Shown here in pieces: positions 1 through 11,800 of a DNA stretch of 64,000 nt (position 1 is the stretch's first letter; the number at the start of each line of letters is the position of its first letter). The translations under genes and the position numbers were made by a program. Under the pieces are notes generated by a model that saw only the letters and a list, made by a program, of their open reading frames with translations, did no database searches and was not told the DNA's origin. The DNA comes from Orobanche coerulescens (Eukaryota > Streptophyta > Magnoliopsida > Lamiales > Orobanchaceae): positions 133,583,358 to 133,647,357 of the forward strand of contig CM065816.1 in the NCBI GenBank assembly GCA_033398695.1. Direction: 5' to 3'.

Positions 1-789
1 ATACTGTGAGTTGATGAGATTGGGGCTAAAATCCCAACGGTTTTGTAAAGATCATTTTACGGATTTGGGGCTAAAATCCCAACGGTTTGGTAAAGGTTAT
101 TTTACGGAAAGTAAACTTTTGGGGCGGTGACCCCTTTTGTCTTTTGGATTTTGAAAAGTAGGATTTGATAATCCTAAATTATTTCCTATTAAAACTCTCG
201 ATGGCATTCTAAACCGTTTTATAAATTATTTCCATTGATTTATGATATTTCGATTTTGAAAGGTTTTCTCAAACTCTTGCCTCGGGAAGTACTTTTCGTT
301 TCGTTTGGATCTTTGAGGATTCCTGATTATTGTTATTCGTGGAATGTGAATTGTATGGCTCGTATTTTTGCACTTGTACTTGCACTAGCAAAACAGTGGA
401 GTTTTGCTAACCCCCGAGTACTCGGGGGGTGGATGTCTATTTTTGCATTCAGGTTTTGGAGCATAGCACAGGGTCGGCACGAAGGATGATGAAAGATGAA
501 CGATACTAATCACACGAGGATCCGTTGATGTCGGATTGGTCTAGCCGTATTTTCTTTTCATTTGTAGTATGTTTTCCCGATGTACGGGAGTTTATTGTAT
601 TTTGACCCCTGCGTGGGTATGTGTTTGGAATTGAGTTGTAAGTAATTATTGAAAGACCAAGTCGGTCTCATCGAGTCATTTTAGCCTTAAAGGCGATGTC
701 TAGATGTTTGATTTAGTTATCAGCCTGGTAGATCCTCGAGGGGAGGGTCTACGGCGTGTAATATCCCTGAGCGGATTGGGGGTGTTACA
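1..789 (+). repeat. E1 5' LTR, 3' part only
   Basis: This is the last 789 bp of the 5' LTR, aligning base for base in length with 5286-6074. It ends in GGGGTGTTACA immediately before the primer-binding site. An open frame at 235-489 is repeated in every LTR copy of the family but has no protein-like features and lies in LTR sequence, so I do not call it a gene. Confidence 0.92.
386..430 (+). other. Double hairpin in E1 5' LTR
   Basis: A perfect 9-bp stem TAGCAAAAC / GTTTTGCTA (386-394 and 401-409, loop AGTGGA) is followed directly by a near-perfect palindrome at 410-430 centred on CGAGTACTCG. The same pair is at 5671-5715 and, slightly shortened, at 43616-43650. The E3 LTRs hold its reverse complement. 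A different sequence with the same fold is in E2 at 31792-31808. Confidence 0.8.
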
Positions 790-793
790 TAAA

Positions 794-811
794 TGGTATC
801 AGAGCTTAGGT
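794..811 (+). other. Primer-binding site (initiator tRNA-Met type)
   Basis: TGGTATCAGAGC begins four bases after the LTR end. This is the standard complement of the plant initiator methionine tRNA 3' end, used to prime minus-strand synthesis. The bases after it (TTAGGTT) match that tRNA less well. Confidence 0.85.
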
Positions 812-3379
812 TGAGGAAACCTAGGTCGCCGGGTCAAGTCGTGTTGTTTGAGTCTTGTTTCATCGGATTTTATCTGACTGAGTCGTGTCGCGACGCGTCG
901 TTTGAGTTTGTTGGTCGTGATTAGTATCGTGGGGCGATCATCATCTTCGTGCGACCTGTGGAAGTAAGTCTCCCTTCTTTGTGTTGTGCCTCGTGTGACA
1001 CGAGCTATTTTTATGATTGTTTGTTAAGTGATGGAATCCTTATGTGGATTTTGATTTCACGATATGTATTTAATCGACTCTCATATTTGATTTATACGAG
1101 GAGTGTCGTCGCTTGTGATGTCTTTTTATTGTTGTTTTTGTCCGTTGCTGATGATTTTCGAATCGATTTGTACGTTTTACAAGTTCTCTTGTGGAAGCTT
1201 TATGCTTATACGCGTTCGACTTGTTCATTAGCCAGGGCGTGAGGGTCCTTAGAGGCCTCGAATGGGGCCAGTGGTTTTGTTCTGAATGTGGTTATTTGAC
1301 TCTAACATTTTGTTCTTATGAGGAGTAGTGTTCTTTGGATTGTGCATGATGAACTGTATTCTTTTTATCCGCTGCGTGAGTTCTTTTGTAGTGACTTTCG
1401 GTATTTTACCGACCGAGTTTTATTTCGAAAACCGATTCCCTTAACCGAGTTTTTGGCATTATGGCCTTGATCGCGTTGGCGAAATTCTTATGATGGTATT
1501 TAGCATTTTGTAAATGGCTTCTGTGAGATTTTGAAATATTACCGTCATCGACCTTTTTGGCATTTTTGTAAATGGTTTTTAGCACAGGGGTTCGATCACG
1601 GGACCCACAGCGCTAGGATGTTCCGTGTGATTACGAAATTTTTGAGCATTCTAGCCTTTTTGGCATCGTCCTTTTGGCATTGAATTATTTTGAAAACTTG
1701 GATATCTTAGAAATAAATTTGAGACATTTTTTTCAAATGAGTTATTTTCTCGTGGTACATCCAGTGCCACAATATATTTCAAAATTTTTCGCCTCGAGGA
1801 CCAAAATGTTTTGAGATATTTTCAATGTTTTAGAGACACTTTTATTTAGACCCGAGGGTCGAATATTCTGAAAGTTTTCGCTAAGAGAAAGTGTCCTCAT
1901 TTTTATCAAATGCGAAATGGTTCTCCAAAGTCTCGATAACGATGTTTCACGTTTGTACTTTTTGAAAGGTGATACTCAAGATCAATCGGTGTTCTTCTAA
2001 ATTATTATTAAAATGAGGTTTTCGTTTTTAAAACCTATCCATTCCGTTTGAGGGTGGGTATATATGTATGATGTTCGCGTTGTCATTTCTTTGTTTGCTC
2101 CCGAGTATGACCGAATTGGCGGTGTGAGCGTTGAGTCGTTTTCCACACATTTGTTGTGTTAGCCCCTTGTGAGAGGTGGGATGTTGGTGTTGAATATTGT
2201 CGCCTCGTGGTGATTTACTGCGTTGTCGCGCATGTGCGAGCCGTTAGAGCTTGGGTTGGTATGGCCGTGTGCATCGGTGATCGTTAGTTATGTGTCGGTT
2301 GTTTAATGTCTTGTTACCTTGATCTGTTTTTGTGAATTTCGTGGATGAGGTCGGAGGTAATACCGAACTATTTTGACTTCCGTATCTTCTCTTTCTCCAG
2401 TCTATCGATTCGCTCATGTTCGTTGATACTTTATGAACTTGTTCTGTATTTCGGTTTCATCGTCCGAACGAACTGCGATCTTGTTATGGGTCGATCTGGT
2501 TATCGCCGTGACTTTTCGGGTTCGGTTCGACTCTTGTGAACCTTGTTCGGGAGTGACATCATCTGGTTCTATTAGTTCTTTTATTCGAAGTGGATCGGAT
2601 TTGGAACTCTTGTGTTTTCGACTTTGTCGACTCATCATGTTCATTGACATTTTCTGAGCTTGTCCTGCCCCTTGCTTTTGTTGATCGAACGAGGGTGGTA
2701 TTATTTCGGAATTACTCGTTCGTCGTTGTGACCTTTCAATCGTTGTTCCCTTTCCTGTGGATCTTATGCGAGTGTGCATCTTGTTGTTTTCACCGGATCA
2801 TGTTTTGTCTCGAGTCGAGATGTGAACCTCGGAGTTGTCGGTTGAACCTTATTGTTCTTCGTGATCCGAACATGATCGTTCGATTTTTGTTGTCTCGATC
2901 TTTGTGGTTCGATCGTTTGATTGTTCGGTTTTTGTTGATCTCGTTTCGTGATTGTTGAACATTCGAGACTCCTTCAAATTTCCTTAAGTTCAGAAATTAG
3001 TCTCGTTTCGATCTTCCAACCCTTGGGCGGTGGAATTCCGTATTTGTTCAGCGTGTGGCTCATGTTTTGATTGATATACCGTTGGGTTGGTCAATCGTAT
3101 TGATTTTCGTTGGTTGTGTTTTGTGATTGTTCGGATAATCGACTTGATTGTATTATCTGTTTGATGACACTTGTCACTTGTTGATTTTATTATGTCTCTA
3201 CCGGTGGCATTGTGTTGGTCGTCCTGGAGCGTGTTTTCACGCCGTTTATTCCTTTGCGTTGTTTGTAACGTTTCGCCGATGGGCGTAAGTTACGCATTTC
3301 TTGTGTATCTCGTTGAGTTTTCCTGGCGGGGATATTGCTTCTCCCTACTTGTTTTAAGTTTCGGGACGAAACTTCTTTT

Positions 3380-3392
3380 AAGGAGGGTAGAA
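3380..3392 (+). other. Polypurine tract of E1
   Basis: AAGGAGGGTAGAA directly precedes the 3' LTR start. It follows GTTTCGGGACGAAAC, an inverted repeat that is also found just before the polypurine tracts of E2 and E3. Confidence 0.85.
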
Positions 3393-3639
3393 TGTAATAT
3401 CCGCAATTTCGAATTTCGGTAATTTTCTTTTTTGGTGTATTTCTCGATCGAAGTGACCCTCGTGTACCTTTCAGTGTGTCCTTCCTGTCAACTGTTGAAC
3501 TGTATTCTCGTTATTGTTGTGCGGAACCGCCGTTTCGGGGTTGCCGTGGATCCATTTCGTGTTATTGGTTCCCAAATATTGATTCCTATCGTTTTATTCT
3601 CTTTAGGATCATTTTTATCATTTTGGGACCCGAGAAGGG

Positions 3640-3905
3640 GTGTGGGCCGCGGCACAAGGTGTGTCTTGCGCCGCGGCACAAATTTCTCCGATCGATGGTC
3701 GAGCGGCAGACTGTGTGCGCGGCACACCCATCGGCGCCGCGGCACGGTGCCGAAGTCGGTGCGCGGCACACCCGTCCGGTGCGCGGCACACCGTGTGACA
3801 CTGCGACCAAAACCCGATCAGACGGTGCCATGGCACACGCAGCCGTGCCGCGCACACCGCCGAAACACAGGAGTAAATTTTTGGCCTGTGCCGCGGCACA
3901 CAATG
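3640..3905 (+). promoter_or_regulatory. Array of GTGCCGCGGCAC palindromes in LTR promoter region
   Basis: Roughly nine copies or half-copies of GCCGCGGCAC / GTGCGCGGCACAC lie in 260 bp, several being near-perfect palindromes. The array sits just upstream of a TATA-like sequence near 3916. The related solo LTR keeps four clear copies at about 41725-41835. The placement suggests protein-binding or promoter-control sites; that role is inference. Confidence 0.65.
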
Positions 3906-4938
3906 CGGTCAACCCCCTATATTGTGTCGTTTTGAGCGTCCACTGCTCATTTCTTCTTTCTTCTTCCTGCATCGCGAGAGAGAGTGAGAGAGAGGGGGAG
4001 AGTTCTTCATCAATATTCATTGGGGGGGGTTGATTTTCATCATTTTTCTTCGGTAGTGAAGCCCGGACGATCAATCTAACGCGTGTTCTACGGATCTTAG
4101 TACTTGAATCTCCAAAGGTAATATCTCTAGAACCCTATTTTCGATTAATTTGGGGGTTTTGGGATTTTCTTCCGATTCGTTCCGTTTTGTTGGTGGATTC
4201 ATGGTGTATACGATTAATATTGTTAGTGTCTTTAGTTTTCCTACGGATTCATGGATATTTTGTGGATTTTTACGGAATCGAGAGGGTTTGGTTGTGGTCC
4301 GCCCTCGTTGTTATTTTTGGTACGAATATACATGAATCGTAGGCGGGTTTCTGGGTGTATTCCATTTCCGTAATCGTCTAGAGTTGGTTGTGATTGTGTT
4401 ATTCGAATCGTTACGTTCGATTCCGTTGATTCCTAGTGTTCGTCGGTGATTATCCTTTCCGTTCGTTGTCGTCTTCCTTTTCGATGACATCGGGCGTTTC
4501 GTAGCTTCCCAGTTGAGCCGTGTTCTTCGGACTACTTGCGTGCCGATTTCGAGGCAAGTACCTTGTCCATACTATTCCTGTTTTGAGGATATGATAATTG
4601 GTGATCGCCTTGGTGTGTTGTTTATTTGTTTGAAATGAGTTTTCAAAAGATTTCGGTTCGGCCTCGTTAAAGGCTTTCTTTCAAAATGCGTGTGTGTTTT
4701 GTGAACGGCGTGTTTTGGGAATTGACTATGATTCAATTATTTTGAACGTTGAAGGATTTAATGATGATACTCCTATTGTTTAAAGTTATGGAATCGTGTA
4801 TTCCGCATTTAATCTTGTTATTGTGTTTTGAAGAGTTTGATAATGGTGTCGAGTTAATGGCCATCTCTAGTGAGTATTCTTAATGAACTTACATTCTTAG
4901 CATGTTAGTTTTGCATGAGTATTGTGTGTGTGTATGCT

Positions 4939-5078
4939 CACTACGGGTTAGATCCGACGGGGTCTCGGTAGGGCTCCACGAAGCTGTGGAACCGCGAGCT
5001 TGCTTTTAACCACTGTGGGTTAGATCCGACGGGGTCTCGGCAGGGATCCACGTGGGTCCGCGGTTAATTGTGGTGCAT
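4939..5078 (+). repeat. 72-bp tandem duplication in LTR
   Basis: Two units starting CACTACGGG (4939) and CACTGTGGG (5011) share GTTAGATCCGACGGGGTCTC. The solo LTR has the same pair at 42880 and 42953, so the duplication predates both copies. Confidence 0.8.
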
Positions 5079-6099
5079 TTTTACAAATGTGATTTGATAT
5101 TGGCATTTAGGAAATGAGTGCTTTTGAACGGTTTTCATGATTGCATGCATTGACTAAGTGTGTAAGAGGTAAGTTGTTCGTTTGGCCTACTTGGCTAGGA
5201 TGGCTATAGAGTATTTTGTTGTTTGTGTTAAATCCTTTAATTGTGGATTTTGATGTTGGGAGACGAACCTTGTGGTCGTTCTTGTATACTGTGAGTTGAT
5301 GAGATTGGGGCTAAAATCCCAACGGTTTTGTAAAGATCATTTTACGGATTTGGGGCTAAAATCCCAACGGTTTGGTAAAGGTTATTTTACGGAAAGTAAA
5401 CTTTTGGGGCGGTGACCCCTTTTGTCTTTTGGATTTTGAAAAGTAGGATTTGATAATCCTAAATTATTTCCTATTAAAACTCTCGATGGCATTCTAAACC
5501 GTTTTATAAATTATTTCCATTGATTTATGATATTTCGATTTTGAAAGGTTTTCTCAAACTCTTGCCTCGGGAAGTACTTTTCGTTTCGTTTGGATCTTTG
5601 AGGATTCCTGATTATTGTTATTCGTGGAATGTGAATTGTATGGCTCGTATTTTTGCACGTGTACTTGCACTAGCAAAACAGTGGAGTTTTGCTAACCCCC
5701 GAGTATTCGGGGGGTGGATGTCTATTTTTGCATTCAGGTTTTGGAGCATAGCACAGGGTCGGCACGAAGGATGATGAAAGATGAACGATACTAATCACAC
5801 GAGGATCCGTTGATGTCGGATTGGTCTAGCTGTATTTTCTTTTCCGCTGTAGTATGTTTTCCCCGATGTATGGGAGTTTATTGTATTTTGACCCCTGCGT
5901 GGGTATGTGTTTGGAATTGAGTTGTAAGTAATTATTGAAAGACCAAGTCGGTCTACTGAGTCATTTTAGCCTTAAAGGCGATGTCTAGATGTTTGATTTA
6001 GTTATCAGCCTGGTAGATCCTCGAGGAGAGGGTCTACGGCGTGTAATATCCCTGAGCGGATTGGGGGTGTTACAGAATAGAGTTTCTTTTATTAATTCT

Positions 6100-7200
6100 A
6101 ATGAATGTGGACGTAAACGCATTTTAGAATAACTCATGAGTCAATCTAGTGGACTGTACCTCACTACTATTAGGTTTTTCAAAACCTATGTTGTCACCAA
6201 CAATGTACTTTGGGACATAGACTCATATAGGCTTTGGCACGATAGACTAGGTCATCCTGGTCGAAGTATGATGATATGTATACTAAAGAACTTGTACGAA
6301 CATCATTACTTTTCGAGTGAAAATGTGGCAACAACTCAACATCAAGAACAATGTTGATGTTAATCGTATTATATCATCCAAAGAACCGGATGCATATCAA
6401 ATGCGCACCACTCATTTTTGCAAAGCCTACTCTTTAATCAATGTGGGAGCGAGACCTTCCTACACTAAAGAAAGAAAAGCAAACATTCCATTCTTACGCT
6501 GAATATAAGGAGATATTTGTGGATCCATCCACCTAATATGCGGACTATTTATGTATTTATGGTTTTTATGGATTTTCTGATATATTGGTCACATGTCGCT
6601 CTCCTGTCTACTCAAACTGCTGCAGAACTTCCAAGATAATTTATAAGGACTCACCTCCCTTATCACATCTGAAGGACTCGATGATGTTGGAGAGTTCACA
6701 TCAAAAAGTACTTGATGTTTATTGCATGATAGAGATTAACGAATAGTATCTCGTCCCATGTGCATATACAAACGGTCTCACATAAATCACTGTCGAAAGA
6801 ATATGTATGGTGATTATGTCATTGGTTATGCACGCCAATTAACATATTTTTTCCTGGGATTATGCATTATTGCACGCAACTTTACTTAAATCATTCATTC
6901 TTAGACCCTCTGCTAACCAATTAGTTTATGCGTACCAGTTGGTAACTGGATAGCCTGATTTTTATATTTTGGACCCAGACGGACTTGAGTGCCAATTGCG
7001 CATAATTGGTTATGCATTATATGTGCCTTATGCGCCCCACAATGCAGTGGTCTTTAGAAACGATTTAGTATTCACGTTGGATAAGAATCTCCAGACGTTT
7101 ATCCGCTATTTAGAACCTTCACAGTGATCTCTTTACTACACGATTTGCGGATTGTCACTTTTATGAGACAACCTTCCCGTCGTTAGGGGGAGGATAGAAA
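6100..7200 (+). pseudogene. Copia A pre-integrase and integrase remnant
   Basis: At 6136-6300 the frame keeps the pre-integrase pattern SYRLWHDRLGHPG, one of the most typical Copia pol motifs (zinc-binding region before the integrase core). The following 700 bp align in pieces with Copia B integrase, for example a remnant of the D-x-GEF motif near 6675-6710 and the PVGNW region near 6935, but every frame has stops. No functional product is possible from the sequence as given. Confidence 0.8.
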
Positions 7201-7239
7201 ATGTAATTTCTCGGGGAACGACAGGAATTGTCATGGTGT

Positions 7240-7546
7240 CTCCACTTTGTCTCATTATGATCCCCGAACTTCACAATGTTACCGTGAAGCACAAAGAACA
7301 CTCGATCTTCGGGATGTAGCATATTCGATGCCTGATGCATTTACTGATATCGTTCAAGTGACAAGATCTCACATTACAGCTGCAAATGTGCCTGTAAGGT
7401 TAGAAGTCCCCTGTAAGGGGCACATCACCAATGAACCGGGTGATGCAACTGCACCCGGTGGAGGTGTGGTTGGGGTCGTGGCTCCCTGCGAAAGAAGGGG
7501 TGGAAGCCACATGGTTCGACTAAATACTCACCCAAGTAAGAGGTAG
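7240..7546 (+). pseudogene. Copia A linker between integrase and reverse transcriptase
   Basis: An open stretch of about 100 codons matches Copia B 51350-51650 (shared SHYDPRTS-like start, MPDAFT, TRSHI, ANVPARLEVP-like blocks). In Copia elements this low-complexity linker joins integrase and reverse transcriptase. It ends at a stop and the rest of pol is out of frame. Confidence 0.75.
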
Positions 7547-7799
7547 AGTATGGCACAAATTCACATGTTAACCATCAATGAACTCGTTTCATGAGATCAT
7601 GCTTGATTTCATTATATCCATGAATCATGACGAGGGGGACGCCCCGAATATATGATTCAGAAAATCAAGAATCTCGATGAAATTGTGAGGGTGTGGCCTG
7701 ATCAACCACCCACTTTGATGACATGTCATGAATCATAAAGTACGATGATGTCGAACCTCGCTCAGTTGGATGAAATCAACATAGAGCTGATTGGCCTAT

Positions 7800-9100
7800 A
7801 AGAAAAACATTCCAGGTAGAACTAGATTCTCCGACAAAGAGACAGGTATTTGGTGTGGCTAGTGCTAACCTACCCAAGTGTAAAGCCTATAAGACATAAA
7901 TGAACCTTTGTCGTAAAGCATAGTGAGAATATAGAGTCCTAATGTACAAGGTTTCACGAAGTAATGCTTCTCACAACGCCTTGGAATTGATTACGAGGAA
8001 ATGTACTCCCACGTATACGTATCCGCTATTTGATTAGCGTAGTAATTTCCGAGGGACTGGAAATGCAGCCAATAAATGTGGTTACTACGTATCTCTACGG
8101 GGATCTAGATAGGGAGATATATATATGGAAGTGCCCGATGGCATTTCATTACCCAAATCAAGTGACTCTAGACCACGGAGTGCGTTTGCAATTTGATTGA
8201 AATGCTCAACTTTACGATTTTGAAACAATCCTTAAGGATGTGATATAACCGTCTAAGTGACTACTTGATTGGGAAGGGATATAAGAACAATGAATTGTGC
8301 CCATGCGTCTTCACAAATAAGTTCCGGATTTACATCGCAATGTATGCCGATGACATGAACATAATCAGCACTCTTGATGAAATAAGAGAAACCACCGGAC
8401 AGTGGAAATCTGAGTTTGAGATGAAAGATCTTGGGGAAACTCGGTTCTGTCGAAGCATTGACATAGAACATCGAGTTTGTGGAATTTATTCCACCGGTCA
8501 GCCCATGTCCAGAAGATTCTCAAGTACTTTAATATGGACAAAGTAAACCTGACTAGCACCCCATGATAGGTCGAACATTTGGATGCAAAGGAAAGATCCA
8601 TTTCGTCTAAAGGAAAGTGACGAAGAGCTTTCGGAGATGAAATTCCCTACTTGAGTGCAATAGCGCATTATTGTACTTAGCTCAATGTACACGACCTGAT
8701 ATCACTCCTCAGTTAATTTGCTGACTAGATTTAGTTCAGCATCGATGCAATATCAATGGAATGGTATCAAGAATATCTTCTGATACTTAAAAGAAACCAT
8801 TGACTTAGGACTATTCTTTCCCTACAAGCAGGCAAAAGAAGCTGCTTACGAAATGGCAAATGCTAAAGTAAATGCTGGTGCCGAAGCAACTACCACAAAG
8901 TATGTGTTGGTATGAATTGCTTATGTCTTGGAAATCGACTAAGTAAACCCCTTTTGGGTACCTCCTTAAATCACGGCAAGATTATTGCTTTGCATGAATC
9001 AGTCCGTGAGTGTACGTGATTAAGAAATATCATTGTACACTTGTGAGGAACTAACAGTTAAGTACTGCCACTGATGAGCATACTTACATTTATGAACATA
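7800..9100 (+). pseudogene. Copia A reverse transcriptase / RNase H remnant
   Basis: 8265-8470 matches the palm of Copia reverse transcriptase, with LDEIRETTG and FEMKDLG blocks shared with Copia B. The catalytic box reads YADD at 8343-8354 where Copia B has YVDD. Upstream fragments (about 8010-8250) and downstream ones (8480-9100, including an ARPD-type block and RNase H pieces) are recognisable only by comparison with Copia B and are broken by many indels. Confidence 0.8.
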
Positions 9101-9134
9101 ATGTAAATTGTAAATCCCCTTGATTGATGGAAAA

Positions 9135-9770
9135 CGTAACATACTCACATAGGTTGCACTCTTTTCCTTATACCAATGTTTATTTTTCCCACTGGGTTTT
9201 GTTACTTGGCAAGGTTTTTAACGAGGCAACGATATATGAATGTAAGTATTAGGGGGAGCTGTAGATTTTTCCAACTCTCGAGATCGATGTAAAGATCACA
9301 AGGAAATGATGATTATAAAGAAACTTAATCACATGTGTTGTACTCTTTTCTTTGACCAAGGTTCATTTTCTCCCATTGGGTTTTGTTACTTGGCGAAGTT
9401 TTTAATGAGGCAACGACTACTTGATTGGTGTACAAATCAGGGGGAGATGTAGACTTGAGGGGAAGTCTTACATCCACACCGTACGTTATACTCTTTTCCT
9501 TCCAAGGATCATTTTTCCCACAGGGTTTTTATCACTTGGAAAGGTTTTTAACGAGGTAACAAGATGTACGATTTTAGGGATCGATGGAATGGTCACCTTA
9601 GTAGCGCTATGATCAAATGTAACGATCATATGAAAGGATAGATTCAAAGGACGAAGTCTAAATTTGATGTGTCTAGATGTTGTACTCTTTTCCCTACGAT
9701 CAAGACATTTTTCCCACTGGGTTTTTGCTTGACGAGGTTTTAACGAGGCAACATGACATGCACTTGTAGA
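9135..9770 (+). repeat. 3' untranslated repeats of Copia A
   Basis: Four degenerate units occur at about 9148-9235, 9330-9419, 9481-9565 and 9680-9755. Each has the order TTGTACTCTTTTCC, CCCACTGGGTTTT, then GGTTTTTAACGAGGCAAC. Copia B has three such units at 54195-54640. This repeat is a common mark of the region before the 3' LTR in plant Copia elements. Confidence 0.8.
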
Positions 9771-9787
9771 CTAGGCACAAGGGGGAG

Positions 9788-9961
9788 TGTTAAAGGAATA
9801 ATACCCATTGTGTGCCTAAGTCTGTTAGTTTATGGCTTTCCTAGTTAGGGTTTGGCTAAGGCCTGATTGTATGTATTTCTCCCTATTTAAATGGAGCTCA
9901 TTAATGGAATAATACAACAACTTTTGCCCTACTTTCTGTCTCAGTTATTTTCCCTTCAACA
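9788..9961 (+). repeat. Copia A 3' LTR (174 bp)
   Basis: It starts TGTTAAAGGAATAATACCC after the polypurine run CAAGGGGGAG and ends TTCAACA. It matches the Copia B LTRs at 35527-35698 and 54645-54815, and includes a TATTTAAA TATA box near 9885. Confidence 0.9.
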
Positions 9962-10756
9962 CCTTCCAATTTTTAGTCTCAAAATTAAAGTGTGTGTCTC
10001 AGAGGTTAAAAATGTCTTTTACTTTGTAGTAGTTGGTCATTTCCCTCCTTTTTTCCGCCTACACACCTCGGTATGAACCATGGTTCAATATTTATTGGGG
10101 GAAATTATCGACAACGTTAAAATTTTGTATATTATCTTTTGAAAGATAAATGACAATTTTTACGGCTAAGTTCGAATATTCAAAATTTAGCCTAAGAAAT
10201 ATTGAGCATAATTTAACCATCAAAATAGTAGGGGTATAAATTCATTTAAACAAGCTATACGTAAGTTTGTCCAAATTTATTTGAAATTTCATCGAGTTTC
10301 AAATACTATGTTTGAACTTGATTTGATTAGTAATTGATCTAAGTTTGAATGGATTTTAATCAAGCCGGGCATGAATCGAGCCCGAGTAGTTTGATTTTCA
10401 TATATATTTTGTAATTTTATTGAAATCTTGTTGAGTTCGAGACGAGCTTTATGCATATTAAATAATCGAGTTTCAATATCTTTTTTGACCATTCATCGGA
10501 TCGAATAATTTAATTTAATTTTCAGTTCTATAAATTAAAAACTTGTTTTAATTAATGGCTCATACTTGCATAAAGTCTTTGCCACGAATTAAGCCAGAAA
10601 CCAATGACAAAATGGTAAATAAAATAATCGTTCCTACTTATTATGCTTCCTTTACACATAACACAGCACCCTTTTTTCCCCAACCACGATACCATCCTTA
10701 AACAAGTGAAAACAAAATGAAAATGTCAAAAAAGAGAGGAATATAGAAAAATGAAA

Positions 10757-11140
10757 TAATTAAGTATCATAATTTTGCATTTTGACCTTTAAATTTTGAT
10801 ATTTATAAATCTTGCCCCCATTAACTTTGATAATCTCTTTAGCTTACCCATGAGCCAACCATGAATTAAATTTTTTAGTTGTGTTATATCTCAGACGTTT
10901 AAAAAGTCAATAAGTTTCGGATTTCTCAAGAAATAAATTGAAATGTTTCAAAGGTAATTTGAAATAAAAACAAGTTTCGTGTTTTCAAATGTACAATTTC
11001 TTTCTTTTTGTGGAGCCAAAATACAAAACATCTCAGAGTTTTTGGTGGAAATTTATTCGAAATTTTGATTCGTGGAGCCAACCAAAGGTCATAATAGCTT
11101 TCCAAAACTAACGTGCAAAAGTCTCAAAGTTCAGTAGACA
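10757..11140 (+). repeat. Diverged direct repeat, copy 1
   Basis: Pairs with 11425-11800 through a series of collinear blocks separated by small indels. The interval between the copies holds ordinary AT-rich DNA. Both may be remnants of one dispersed repeat family. Confidence 0.6.
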
Positions 11141-11424
11141 AAAGGACAATTGTAATTTACGATTTCAACCAAGATAAGTTACCAAACTGTCTCTCTACAT
11201 ACCCATATGAATTAGCCTCTCTATTTATCATCGTTTATCAAGCCGCCCACCACGGTTCAAATTATTGTTAAATCTTAACTTTTAAAAAGAGAAAAACATA
11301 CTTTTAGGCTCCCGACTATGGCAAGTTAACAAATAGCCACATCTATTAAAAATCACATGAATTTAATCCCCCTACTTTTCGATGTTTATCAAATCGTCCC
11401 ATAGTGATTTTCGTCCAAGAATGG

Positions 11425-11800
11425 TTTAATTAAGTATCATATTTTTGCACTTTGACCTTCAAATTTTGATAATTATAAATCTTGCTCCTTTAACTTTGAT
11501 AATTTTTGTGGCTTGCCAACCATGGATTTTAGTTTTGTATTATTTCGGACTTCTGATTTTTGTACTTTTTGGGAAGAAAATTGTATTGTGGCGAAAATAA
11601 TATGAAGTAAAAACAAGTTTTGTGCTTTGAAATGTTTTCGAAACTACAATTTCTCTTCTTTTTGTGGAGCCAAATTATGAAACATCTCATAGTTTTCCGT
11701 GGAAAAATATTCGAAAACTTTTGATCCGTGGAGCCAACGGGCTAACATGCAAAACTTCCAAAGTTCCAGGGATAAAATTGAAGTTACCAAATTCGGTGGG
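11425..11800 (+). repeat. Diverged direct repeat, copy 2
   Basis: Second copy of the repeat at 10757-11140, slightly shorter and with several small deletions. Confidence 0.6.

Larger units (their letters stand above)
790..3392 (+). other. E1 interior, non-coding
   Basis: About 2.6 kb lie between the LTRs. No frame gives a recognisable retroelement domain; the few frames of 60-120 codons are rich in Cys/Phe/Leu/Ser, as expected from T-rich DNA. GTAAGT at 964-969, shortly after the primer site, is matched at the same place in E2 (26848-26853) and in E3 on the minus strand (46435-46440), so it may be a leader splice donor. The end at 2930-2990 also matches the E3 interior. Confidence 0.75.
1..6074 (+). 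mobile_element. E1: non-autonomous LTR retrotransposon (partial, 5' end outside window)
   Basis: Two direct copies, 1-789 and 5286-6074, are almost identical (about ten differences by eye). The second is the tail of a full LTR starting at 3393. The order LTR end, iMet-type primer site, 2.6-kb interior, polypurine tract, LTR is complete. The interior has no gag, protease, integrase or reverse transcriptase that I can recognise, so the element must have used proteins from elsewhere. Termini TGTAATA...GTTACA and LTR length resemble Del/Tekay chromoviruses (family knowledge). It is inserted in Copia A; the base run GAATA at 6075-6079 is the expected TSD, but its partner lies outside the window. 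Confidence 0.9.
3393..6074 (+). repeat. E1 3' LTR (complete, 2682 bp)
   Basis: The LTR starts TGTAATATCCGC after the polypurine tract and ends GGGGTGTTACA. In order it holds a CCGCGG-type palindrome array (about 3640-3905), a TATA-like CCTATATTG near 3916, a pyrimidine-rich stretch as expected at a transcription start, a 72-bp tandem repeat (4939-5078) and the double hairpin at 5671-5715. The last 789 bp are nearly identical to 1-789, so the insertion is fairly young. Confidence 0.92.
6075..9961 (+). mobile_element. Copia A: decayed Ty1/Copia element, 3' part
   Basis: The sequence after E1 matches the middle and end of Copia B (from about 50160 on) in the same order: pre-integrase, integrase, reverse transcriptase, RNase H, 3' repeats, polypurine tract and a 174-bp LTR. 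The 5' part lies beyond E1, outside the window. It is heavily broken by stops and indels and is clearly more decayed than Copia B. Confidence 0.88.

Noticed and set aside
235..489. Open frame repeated in each E1-type LTR (also 5520-5774 and, antisense, in E3 LTRs)
   Set aside because: It lies in LTR sequence and is conserved because the LTR is repeated; it contains the double hairpin and no protein features.
3586..4074. Overlapping frames on both strands with Cys/Arg/His-rich repeats
   Set aside because: They are translations of the CCGCGGCAC palindrome array, open in several frames because of its repeat structure.
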